From NCBI GenBank assembly GCA_004356215.1, contig SMXR01000062.1:1-6046 (forward strand): a stretch of 6,046 nucleotides of DNA. Reading direction: 5' to 3'. This document shows, piece by piece, positions 1 through 5,227 of this stretch; within the stretch, counting starts at the first letter, position 1, and each line of letters opens with the position of its first letter. Below the pieces are notes generated by a model that did no database searches, was not told where the DNA came from, and saw only the letters and a list, made by a program, of their open reading frames with translations. The position numbers were made by a program, and so were the translations under genes. This DNA is from Alphaproteobacteria bacterium. GTDB lineage: Bacteria > Pseudomonadota > Alphaproteobacteria > Sphingomonadales > SMXR01.

Positions 1-67
1 ACAAAATCGTCAACAGCAAAAGTTGTGACGAAAGGCTTCTGAAGAATGAAAGTGATTTTCCGTGCAT
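1..67 (-). CDS. Partial CDS, N-terminus only; possibly a membrane sensor histidine kinase
   Basis: Reading leftward from an ATG at 67, 22 codons are open to the window edge. They start MHGKSLSFFRSLSSQLLLLT: a short basic and polar stretch and then the beginning of a hydrophobic segment. This looks like a cytoplasmic N-tail entering a first transmembrane helix. A stop lies in frame 21 bases upstream of the AAC codon run, so the ATG is the only reasonable ATG start; the Shine-Dalgarno sequence is weak (tctgga). The pattern SLSxxLLLLTIL is the way many alphaproteobacterial HAMP-type sensor histidine kinases begin, but that is recollection of a family style, not a domain match, since no sensor, HAMP or kinase domain is inside the window. 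The gene runs in the same direction as the DUF547 gene and starts 86 bp after its stop, so co-transcription is likely. It could equally be another membrane protein. Confidence 0.5.
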   Translation of the reverse strand, partial: MHGKSLSFFRSLSSQLLLLTIL

Positions 68-120
68 AATCCAGAGGTTTATAGGATTTCAGGGCAAAAC
101 AAAACGAATTTCGCCAGCGG

Positions 121-163
121 CCAGCGTGCCATTGGCTTGCCTCCGCAAGCGAATTAACGCTGG
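121..163 (-). repeat. Nested inverted repeat at the end of the DUF547 gene
   Basis: An outer pair of perfect 7-base arms (ccagcgt at 121-127, acgctgg at 157-163) encloses an inner perfect 6-bp hairpin with a 4-base loop (gcttgc at 135-140, ctcc, gcaagc at 145-150). The DUF547 stop codon (154-156) lies between the inner and outer right arms. On the leftward transcript no T-run follows closely, only gttttgtttt about 15 bases later, so this is a poor intrinsic terminator. It may act as an RNA-stability or processing hairpin, or a weak attenuator before the downstream gene. The structure is seen; its role is inferred. Confidence 0.45.
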
Positions 164-984
164 TCGTTCAACGCCCAATCAAAACCATGGCCGGAAATTT
201 TTATCACCGGCGCCAACTGCCGGGCGAGATTTTCATCGGCAAGCGAGCGAATATGATCCAGAATTTCACCATCAGAGGCGCCAAAATCTTCCTCATACCA
301 ATCATAAATCCGGGAGATGTTGATGCCATTGCCCTTGATGAAAAAGATAGCCGGGCCTTGGTTGATAAAGATGCGGGCCGCCATATCCAAATCGCTTTCA
401 ATGGTCTCACCCTTATAAGGGGTTGCCTTGGGAGCCGGGCACCCCAGGGCGCCGCAGCTCAAGGCATAATGAATCCGTGGGTCATTCCAGATCGGGCGCA
501 AAATTCTGTGGTATATATCGTTCAGGCTAAGGTTGATCTGGTAAACCCGAAAGCGTTTTGCCTGCCACGGGCCCGGCGCCAGGAACCAGCCGCCAATATC
601 GTTAATGCTTTTGACCGGATATTCCGAAAGTGCAACGCTGACCACAATCGCATTATAGGCGTTAATCCAAAACGCTTTTTGCTCTAACCGGTTCAGGCGA
701 TCAACATCGGTGCGTGACAAAATTTCAATATAGCTGGTCAAGGCTTCCAGGTCCAAGTCGCCTACCGCGCCATAATCAAATACCACTGCCCCGGCATCAT
801 TGGCGGTTAAATAAGAGGCCAGAAACTTCTCCCAAAGGGTATGGTCAACGGTTCTTTTTGAGAGAGAATCGGTTACCAGCCAACGCTCCATCAACTCGGC
901 CTCCTCTGCAGATTGGACCGGCTCGGGCAGAACCAGAAAAAGCAAAAGACAAAGACCGGTAAATAAGCCGGCAAATTTTGCCAT
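154..984 (-). CDS. DUF547 domain protein, exported
   Basis: A 276-residue protein with a typical Sec signal peptide: MAKF, a hydrophobic core at residues 5-20, then a likely signal peptidase site near residue 25 (PVQS/AEE). The mature part has the DUF547 hallmarks in order: AFWINAYNA at about 104-112, RIHYALSCGALGCP at about 170-183 with two conserved cysteines, and a C-terminal GHGFDWALND at about 265-274. The family is widespread, and its biochemical function is not established, so none is assigned. The protein should act in the periplasm. Two upstream starts in the same frame exist, a TTG at 1029 and an ATG at 1023, the latter with its own gaggg 8 bases upstream. I prefer the ATG at 984 because AAGGG lies 6 bases before it and because it puts the signal peptide at the very N-terminus. 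The neighbour downstream may be a sensor kinase in the same transcription unit. Confidence 0.85.
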   Translation of the reverse strand: MAKFAGLFTGLCLLLFLVLPEPVQSAEEAELMERWLVTDSLSKRTVDHTLWEKFLASYLTANDAGAVVFDYGAVGDLDLEALTSYIEILSRTDVDRLNRLEQKAFWINAYNAIVVSVALSEYPVKSINDIGGWFLAPGPWQAKRFRVYQINLSLNDIYHRILRPIWNDPRIHYALSCGALGCPAPKATPYKGETIESDLDMAARIFINQGPAIFFIKGNGINISRIYDWYEEDFGASDGEILDHIRSLADENLARQLAPVIKISGHGFDWALNDQR

Positions 985-990
985 ATCAAA

Positions 991-995
991 CCCTT
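991..995 (-). promoter_or_regulatory. Ribosome binding site that favours the 984 start of the DUF547 gene
   Basis: The leftward strand reads AAGGG followed by a 6-base spacer and ATG at 984. A competing gaggg at 1036-1032 sits 8 bases from an ATG at 1023, which would add 13 residues, including DDKK, in front of the signal peptide. The spacing of both is acceptable; the signal-peptide argument decides for 984. Confidence 0.5.
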
Positions 996-1034
996 TTTTG
1001 TCGTCGAGCGATGCAATACCCATGGTCAAAACCC

Positions 1035-1047
1035 TCAGTTTAACTGA
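1035..1047. repeat. 13-base palindrome between the DUF547 gene and the rpmH promoter
   Basis: The sequence tcagtttaactga is a perfect 6-bp inverted repeat about a single central base. It lies about 50 bases upstream of the preferred DUF547 start, inside the likely leader of that gene, and could be an operator for a local regulator. A short perfect palindrome of this size can also occur by chance, and no second copy was seen nearby. Confidence 0.25.
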
Positions 1048-1138
1048 CCAAACACTAGCTGTAACTTATAACCCGAAAAAGGGCAAAACCTTGATAAATC
1101 TTGCCTCATAAATTTTGACATTTTCAGTTTCGAGGCCA

Positions 1139-1167
1139 TTGACTTCAAAGGGGGAGAGCGCTATACA
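1139..1167 (+). promoter_or_regulatory. Candidate housekeeping promoter of the rpmH operon
   Basis: TTGACT at 1139-1144 is followed by GCTATACA at 1160-1167. Counted as sigma-70 elements this is TTGACT, 17 bases, TATACA. It also fits the alphaproteobacterial (Caulobacter-type) consensus TTGAC and GCTATA with a 16-base gap. Transcription would begin near 1173, leaving a leader of about 50 bases before rpmH. No equally good promoter was found for the leftward DUF547 gene, though a TATAAG (1070-1065, leftward) could be its -10. Confidence 0.55.
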
Positions 1168-1225
1168 CCCCTCGCAATAAAGAACCCGGCAGCAATAAAA
1201 AACATTGGCCGGTGGTGAGGTTAAA

Positions 1226-1360
1226 ATGAAACGAACATTCCAACCCAGCAACCTGGTAAGAAAACGGCGTCACGGTTTTCGCTCGCGTATGGCAACTGTT
1301 GGCGGTCGCCGGGTATTGAGGGCAAGGCGCGCCAAGGGCCGCAAGCGCCTGTCTGCTTAA
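1226..1360 (+). CDS. rpmH: 50S ribosomal protein L34
   Basis: A 44-residue, very basic protein beginning MKRTFQPSNLVRKRRHGFRS and ending RRAKGRKRLSA. The match to L34 is unmistakable along its whole length: KRTFQPS start, RKRRHGFRxRM centre, GRRVL, and the KGRKRLSA end. L34 is a late-assembling component of the large ribosomal subunit, bound to 23S rRNA. The 44-residue length and the RKRLSA end are the alphaproteobacterial form; the E. coli protein has 46 residues. The ATG follows ggtgagg (1214-1220) at a good distance. It is the first gene of the rightward operon, about 50 bases downstream of a good promoter, and is followed by an intrinsic terminator that probably sets its high expression relative to rnpA. 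Confidence 0.98.
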   Translation: MKRTFQPSNLVRKRRHGFRSRMATVGGRRVLRARRAKGRKRLSA

Positions 1361-1393
1361 ATCAAAGAATTTTTGAGAAACACTTAAGTTTTC

Positions 1394-1424
1394 ACCGGCG
1401 CCGAATGCGGCGCCCGGTTTTTTT
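1394..1424 (+). terminator. Intrinsic terminator or attenuator between rpmH and rnpA
   Basis: A GC-rich hairpin has a left arm at 1394-1403 (accggcgccg), a 4-base loop aatg, and a right arm at 1408-1418 (cggcgcccggt). The arms pair fully except for one bulged C. Seven T residues follow (1418-1424). It lies 33 bases after the rpmH stop and 29 bases before the rnpA start. As no obvious separate promoter for rnpA was seen, partial read-through is the likely way rnpA and the genes beyond it are expressed at a lower level than L34. Confidence 0.85.
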
Positions 1425-1453
1425 AATACCTTAAATCAGTATAAGCTGGAACC

Positions 1454-1840
1454 ATGGCAAAAACACCCGACTTATATACCCTGAAAAACCGCACGGAATA
1501 CCTTGGTGTAGCCGCCACCGGTTTCAAAAAACCGATGCCCGGGTTGGTGCTTCAGGGGAAGCCAGCCGAGACCGCCAAAACCACCGGGACCAAGGGAGAT
1601 AATAAAATATGGGTCGGGATTACCGCCACCAAGCGCACCGGCGGTGCGGTGGAGCGCAACCGAATCAAACGCCGCCTGCGTCAGGTGATCAAAGAGGTTT
1701 TGCCTTCACATGGCCGGGCTGGTTACCAGTATGTGGTCATCGGCCGCAAAAATACGCTGAAGCGTCCCTATGATTTATTGAGGGAAGATTTGAAAACCGC
1801 GCTTGCGGTCTTACATAAACGTATTACGCCGGGAACTTGA
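1454..1840 (+). CDS. rnpA: Ribonuclease P protein component
   Basis: A 128-residue basic protein that binds the catalytic RNase P RNA and helps it remove 5' leaders from precursor tRNAs. The family signature AVERNRIKRRLRQ lies at about residues 65-77 and contains the RNR motif (R68, N69, R70) that contacts the RNA. The N-terminal LKNRTEYLGVA (10-20) matches the start of the family fold, and PGLVLQ (29-34) is the next strand in alphaproteobacterial members. Residues 35-50 form a Thr-, Lys- and Gly-rich loop before the strand IWVGITATKR. Length is normal for the family. The start at 1454 has only a weak Shine-Dalgarno (gctgga), as often for a poorly translated, low-abundance protein. Position directly after rpmH and before yidD and yidC is the conserved bacterial order. 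Confidence 0.95.
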   Translation: MAKTPDLYTLKNRTEYLGVAATGFKKPMPGLVLQGKPAETAKTTGTKGDNKIWVGITATKRTGGAVERNRIKRRLRQVIKEVLPSHGRAGYQYVVIGRKNTLKRPYDLLREDLKTALAVLHKRITPGT

Positions 1841-1853
1841 GGTAAAAAAAGCG

Positions 1854-2141
1854 ATGCCACCCGACAAAATTTCACTATTGGCGAAAATATTCCGGCTTGC
1901 CATCCGGGGGTATCAAAGGCTTGTTTCTCCGTTTTTTCCGGCCTCTTGCCGTTATAGCCCGACATGCAGCCAGTATGCCGCCCAAGCCATTCAACTTCAT
2001 GGTGGACTTAAGGGCTTTTGGCTGGCATTAAGGCGCATTGGTCGCTGCCACCCTTGGGGTGGGTCGGGGTTTGACCCGGTGCCGGAGGCCTCAAATGGGG
2101 CGAAGCAAGCACCTGCCAAAAGAAAAAAAGACAGGGTTTAA
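1854..2141 (+). CDS. yidD: Membrane protein insertion efficiency factor YidD
   Basis: A 95-residue protein of the YidD (UPF0161) family. It is a small, peripheral inner-membrane protein that assists YidC-dependent insertion. The core is fully conserved: IRGYQRLVSP (17-26), CRYSPTCSQYA with C32 and C38, and RCHPWGGSGFDPVP with C65 (64-77). The N-terminal stretch ISLLAKIFRLAIRGYQ is amphipathic and suits membrane association. The tail after residue 78 is a short, Lys-rich extension. The frame stays open upstream into rnpA as far as a TTG at 1803, but the family begins close to the ATG at 1854, which follows rnpA by 13 bp; tgagg at 1838-1842, overlapping the rnpA stop, is a somewhat distant ribosome site. 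It ends 3 bp before yidC. Confidence 0.94.
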   Translation: MPPDKISLLAKIFRLAIRGYQRLVSPFFPASCRYSPTCSQYAAQAIQLHGGLKGFWLALRRIGRCHPWGGSGFDPVPEASNGAKQAPAKRKKDRV

Positions 2142-2144
2142 AAA

Positions 2145-3890
2145 ATGGGTGATGTAAAAAATTTGATTAGTGCGGTGGTGCTTTCGATGCTGGTGCTATT
2201 TGCATATCAGACATTTTACCTGGGTCCGTTGGAAGAAGAAGCTGCTCAACAAGCGCTGCTGGAAGCTGAGGCCCTTGGGGAAGAAACCCTGGCGCTTGGC
2301 GACACCACCATCCCCGATCCCGATACCGGAGAGCTTGCCGCCCCTGAAGTGCAAGCGGCTGCCCCTGAAACAATCACCACCGAACCGGTTGAACGGATAG
2401 TAATCAATGCTACTCGTTTGAGCGGGAGTATTTCCCCGGTCGGTGCCCGGTTGGACGACCTTGTTTTGAATGATTATTTTGACCGGCTTGGCGAGGGCGC
2501 GGAAAATATTGAACTTCTTAAAAACGAAGCCCGGAGCAACGCTTATTTTGCTGAATTTAATTGGCGCGCCAATACCGGTGTTACCCTGCCAACCAGTAAA
2601 ACGGTTTGGACTACTCGTGGCGGTTCCCTTACCACCAATGGTGAGGTTGAACTTTACTGGGAAAATGGTCAGGGCATTACCTTTCGCCAGTTCTTTTCGG
2701 TTGATGAAAACTTTATGTTCACCATTCGCCAGGTGGTGGAAAACAATTCTGACCAACGCATCAACATAGCCCCAATAGGCGAGGTCAGGCGGATTGATAC
2801 CCCGGAAACCCAAGGCTTTTTTATCCTCTATGAAGGCCCCTTGGGGGTTTTTAACGGCACCCTGGAAGACGATGACGATTATGACGATTTGGCCGACGAT
2901 GGCTCGGTGGATTTTGCTGTTAGCCCCAACGGCTGGTTAGGTTATTCCGACAAATACTGGCTAACCGCACTGGTGCCAGACCAGACCAGGCCCTTTACCG
3001 CCCGGTTCCAGCACCAGAAAATTTTGGGCCGGGATGCTTATACGATCCGCTACTTGGTTGATCAGGGCGAGGTCGTGGCCATCGGCGGCAGTTCTGAATA
3101 CGTGTCGCACTTTTTTGCCGGGGCCAAAGAGGTCAGTTTGATAGACGCCTATGAGGAAACCTACAACATTCCCCTATTTGACCGCGCCATTGACTGGGGC
3201 TGGTTTTACTTTTTAACCAAACCAATTTTCTACACGCTGGATTATTTTTATGTGATGTTTGGAAACTTTGGGGTCTCGATTCTGATTTTAACCGTGATCA
3301 TAAAATTGTTTCTTTTCCCATTGGCCAATAAATCTTTCCGCGCCATGAGCAGGGTTAAAAAACTTCAGCCCAAAGTCGCCGCTATCAAGGAACGTTTCCC
3401 CGATGACAAGTTGCGCCAGCAACAGGAAACCATGGCGCTGTATAAAAGAGAAAAAGCTAATCCGGCTTCCGGCTGTTTGCCAATGTTTATTCAGATTCCG
3501 GTATTTTTTGCCCTGTATAAGACATTGTTTGTCACCATTGAAATGCGCCACGAACCGTTCTTTGGCTGGGTTCACGACCTGGCGGCGCCCGATCCGATGA
3601 CCTTTATTACTCTTTTTGGGCTGGTACCTTGGGATCCCCCCGGGTTCTTGCTGGTTGGCATTTGGCCAATCCTGATGGGTGTAACGATGTGGTTCCAGAT
3701 GAAACTGAACCCGCAATCGCCAGATCCGATCCAGGCCAAGATTTTTACCTATATGCCTATTGTGTTCACGTTTATTCTGGCCCCGTTCCCGGTAGGCCTG
3801 GTGATCTATTGGACCTGGAATAATATTCTGACAATTTTGCAGCAATACGTGATCATGAAAAAAGAGGGCGTCCCGATCGGCAATGCCTAA
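2145..3890 (+). CDS. yidC: Membrane protein insertase YidC
   Basis: A 581-residue inner-membrane insertase that works alone or with SecYEG to insert and fold membrane proteins. The N-terminal transmembrane helix (about 7-26) is followed by an acidic, Ala/Pro-rich linker and a large periplasmic P1 domain with the conserved GWLGYSDKYWLTALVP at 263-278. The conserved insertase core comes after about residue 355: a helix ending KLFLFPLANKSF (387-398), the cytoplasmic helical hairpin (LQPKVAAIKERF, then ETMALYKREKANP), GCLPMFIQIPVFFALY (443-458), and further helices up to about 570. K387 occupies the place of the hydrophilic-groove Arg366 of E. coli; both are basic. An extra loop with LFGLVPWDPP before the fourth helix is typical of alphaproteobacteria. 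A run of acidic residues at 241-252 lies in P1. The start follows aggg at 9-10 bases. The end overlaps engB by 8 bp. Confidence 0.98.
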   Translation: MGDVKNLISAVVLSMLVLFAYQTFYLGPLEEEAAQQALLEAEALGEETLALGDTTIPDPDTGELAAPEVQAAAPETITTEPVERIVINATRLSGSISPVGARLDDLVLNDYFDRLGEGAENIELLKNEARSNAYFAEFNWRANTGVTLPTSKTVWTTRGGSLTTNGEVELYWENGQGITFRQFFSVDENFMFTIRQVVENNSDQRINIAPIGEVRRIDTPETQGFFILYEGPLGVFNGTLEDDDDYDDLADDGSVDFAVSPNGWLGYSDKYWLTALVPDQTRPFTARFQHQKILGRDAYTIRYLVDQGEVVAIGGSSEYVSHFFAGAKEVSLIDAYEETYNIPLFDRAIDWGWFYFLTKPIFYTLDYFYVMFGNFGVSILILTVIIKLFLFPLANKSFRAMSRVKKLQPKVAAIKERFPDDKLRQQQETMALYKREKANPASGCLPMFIQIPVFFALYKTLFVTIEMRHEPFFGWVHDLAAPDPMTFITLFGLVPWDPPGFLLVGIWPILMGVTMWFQMKLNPQSPDPIQAKIFTYMPIVFTFILAPFPVGLVIYWTWNNILTILQQYVIMKKEGVPIGNA

Positions 3891-4524
3891 GGATGGGGAT
3901 ACGGTGTCCGATATTGCCACGCGCTGGGCGGTTGAGTGTGATTTTTTAATCAGCGTGGTTTCCCTTGACGGCCTGCCCGAAGAAAAAAAAGTCGAAGTGG
4001 CCTTCGCCGGACGTTCCAACGTCGGCAAATCCAGTTTGCTGAACGCATTGGTTGGCCGGAAAAAACTGGCCAAAATATCCAACACCCCGGGGCGCACCCG
4101 AATGCTGAACTTTTTCCACCTGCACAGTGCGGATCTCGATTGTTTCCTGGTTGATATGCCGGGCTATGGCTATGCCAAGGTGGCGCGCGGCCAAATCATT
4201 CGCTGGACCCGCCTGGTCAAGGATTATATGCGCGGGCGGCCAAACCTGCGGCGGGTTTATCTTTTGATTGATTCACGGCGCGGTTTGATGGACGCCGATA
4301 AAGAGATTTTAAAACTTTTGCAGGAGGCCGCGGTCTCGACCCAGGTGATCCTTACCAAGGCCGACAAACTGCGCAGTGATAAACGCGCCCCGGTTTTGGA
4401 AAAATTAACCAAAGACCTAAAGCCTTTCGTTGTTGTTCATCCCGAAATTTTAATGACCAGTTCGGTCAAGAAGACCGGCATTGATGATCTGCGTGCGGCC
4501 TTGATTGCGGTATGCAAGGGATGA
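3883..4524 (+). CDS. engB: Ribosome biogenesis GTPase EngB/YihA/YsxC
   Basis: A 213-residue TRAFAC-class GTPase needed for late assembly of the large ribosomal subunit. All G motifs are present: G1 GRSNVGKS at 43-50, the switch region NTPGRTR at 67-73 (G2 Thr72), G3 DMPG at 91-94 followed by YGYAK, G4 TKAD at 158-161, and G5 TSSVKKTG at 192-199. Length is normal for the family. The ATG at 3883 overlaps the last 8 bases of yidC, which suggests translational coupling. A GTG at 3904, preceded by aaggatgggg, is an alternative start that would remove 7 residues outside the GTPase fold. The yidC-engB order is common in alphaproteobacteria. The gene that usually follows, argB, is not here; the HAD gene begins at once. 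Confidence 0.97.
   Translation: MPKDGDTVSDIATRWAVECDFLISVVSLDGLPEEKKVEVAFAGRSNVGKSSLLNALVGRKKLAKISNTPGRTRMLNFFHLHSADLDCFLVDMPGYGYAKVARGQIIRWTRLVKDYMRGRPNLRRVYLLIDSRRGLMDADKEILKLLQEAAVSTQVILTKADKLRSDKRAPVLEKLTKDLKPFVVVHPEILMTSSVKKTGIDDLRAALIAVCKG
4516..4520 (+). promoter_or_regulatory. Ribosome binding site that decides the HAD gene start
   Basis: AAGGG at 4516-4520, inside the end of engB, is 9 bases before the ATG at 4530. Two earlier in-frame ATGs exist, at 4512 and 4521. The first has no purine-rich site ahead of it, and for the second the AAGGG is directly adjacent, too close for use. The start at 4530 is therefore preferred, 5 bases after the engB stop. Confidence 0.5.
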
Positions 4525-4529
4525 TTCAA

Positions 4530-5219
4530 ATGGACCAGATCACCCCCATAAGACCAAAAAAAGAGATAAAAAATATCACCCAAACTACCTGGGTTTTTGA
4601 CCTGGATAACACCCTTTATCCCGACCACTGCAACCTTTTTGCCAATATCGATGTTAAAATGAAGACGTATATTTCAAGCCTTCTTGGGGTCGGGACCGAC
4701 GAAGCCCATAAAATCCAGAAGGATTTTTTCGTTGATTACGGGACAACCCTGCGCGGCTTGATTGATGTTCACGGCGTCGACCCCCGCGAGTTTCTGGATT
4801 TCGTCCACAACATTGACCTTTCCCCACTGCAAGAGGACAAGGCCCTGCGCCGGGCCCTTCAGGATATCAGGGGATCCAAGTTTGTGTTCACCAACGGTGA
4901 CACCCGTTATGCCCAAAGGGTTTTGGAAAAAATCGGAATCGACCAGGAATTTGATGGTGTCTTTGATATTACATTGGCCGACCATGTCCCCAAACCCAAT
5001 GCCGCAGCCTACCAAAACTTTATCCGCCACTTTGATATCGACCCAAAAAACGCAGTGATGATTGAAGATATGGCGCGTAACCTGAAACCGGCCGCAGCCT
5101 TGGGGATGACCACCGTGTGGCTGAAAACTGCTTATCCTTGGGGTAAAATTGGCTACGATGCCGCGCATATTGATTATGAAACCGACGATCTTGTAAGCTG
5201 GCTTGGAGGAGTGCTTTAA
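4530..5219 (+). CDS. HAD-superfamily hydrolase, pyrimidine 5'-nucleotidase type
   Basis: A 229-residue soluble phosphatase of the haloacid dehalogenase superfamily. Motif I is WVFDLDNTLYP at 21-31, with nucleophile D24 and general acid/base D26. Motif II is FVFTNGD, with T121. The conserved lysine is K155 in VPKPN. Motif IV is VMIEDMARN, with E179 and D180 for magnesium. The region between motifs I and II (about 35-110) is helical, as in a C1 cap. The DLDNTLYP form and the cap length match the pyrimidine 5'-nucleotidase group (yeast Sdt1-like), which removes phosphate from UMP or CMP, or from damaged nucleotides and sugar phosphates. The actual substrate cannot be read from the sequence. It lies between engB and dapD, as in many alphaproteobacteria, and is most likely part of the same operon. 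Upstream ATGs at 4512 and 4521 would add 6 or 3 residues. Confidence 0.9.
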   Translation: MDQITPIRPKKEIKNITQTTWVFDLDNTLYPDHCNLFANIDVKMKTYISSLLGVGTDEAHKIQKDFFVDYGTTLRGLIDVHGVDPREFLDFVHNIDLSPLQEDKALRRALQDIRGSKFVFTNGDTRYAQRVLEKIGIDQEFDGVFDITLADHVPKPNAAAYQNFIRHFDIDPKNAVMIEDMARNLKPAAALGMTTVWLKTAYPWGKIGYDAAHIDYETDDLVSWLGGVL

Positions 5220-5227
5220 GGCTGGCC

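Noticed and set aside
187..687. 166-codon open frame on the plus strand
   Set aside because: It is antisense to the DUF547 gene, whose motifs and signal peptide are clear.
1030..1225. Possible replication origin near rpmH
   Set aside because: In some bacteria rpmH is beside dnaA and oriC, but no cluster of DnaA boxes (TTATCCACA-like) or AT-rich unwinding repeats is seen, and dnaA is not here.
1066..1251. 61-codon open frame on the minus strand across the rpmH promoter region
   Set aside because: It overlaps the start of rpmH and its promoter and encodes no recognisable protein; the intergenic region is better explained as regulatory.
1803..1853. N-terminal extension of YidD from a TTG at 1803
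   Set aside because: The added 17 residues are read from inside rnpA, are not part of the YidD family, and the ATG at 1854 gives the expected N-terminus.
2196..2813. 205-codon open frame on the minus strand
   Set aside because: It is antisense to the YidC P1 domain and shows no family motif; a by-product of codon use in yidC.
3883..3890. yidC/engB overlap as a frameshift or fusion
   Set aside because: Both proteins have complete, family-typical ends and starts; an 8-bp overlap is ordinary translational coupling.
3288..4097. 269-codon open frame on the minus strand
   Set aside because: It lies antisense to the yidC end and the engB start, both certain genes, and its translation (Arg, His, Gln and Phe-rich) has no recognisable domain.
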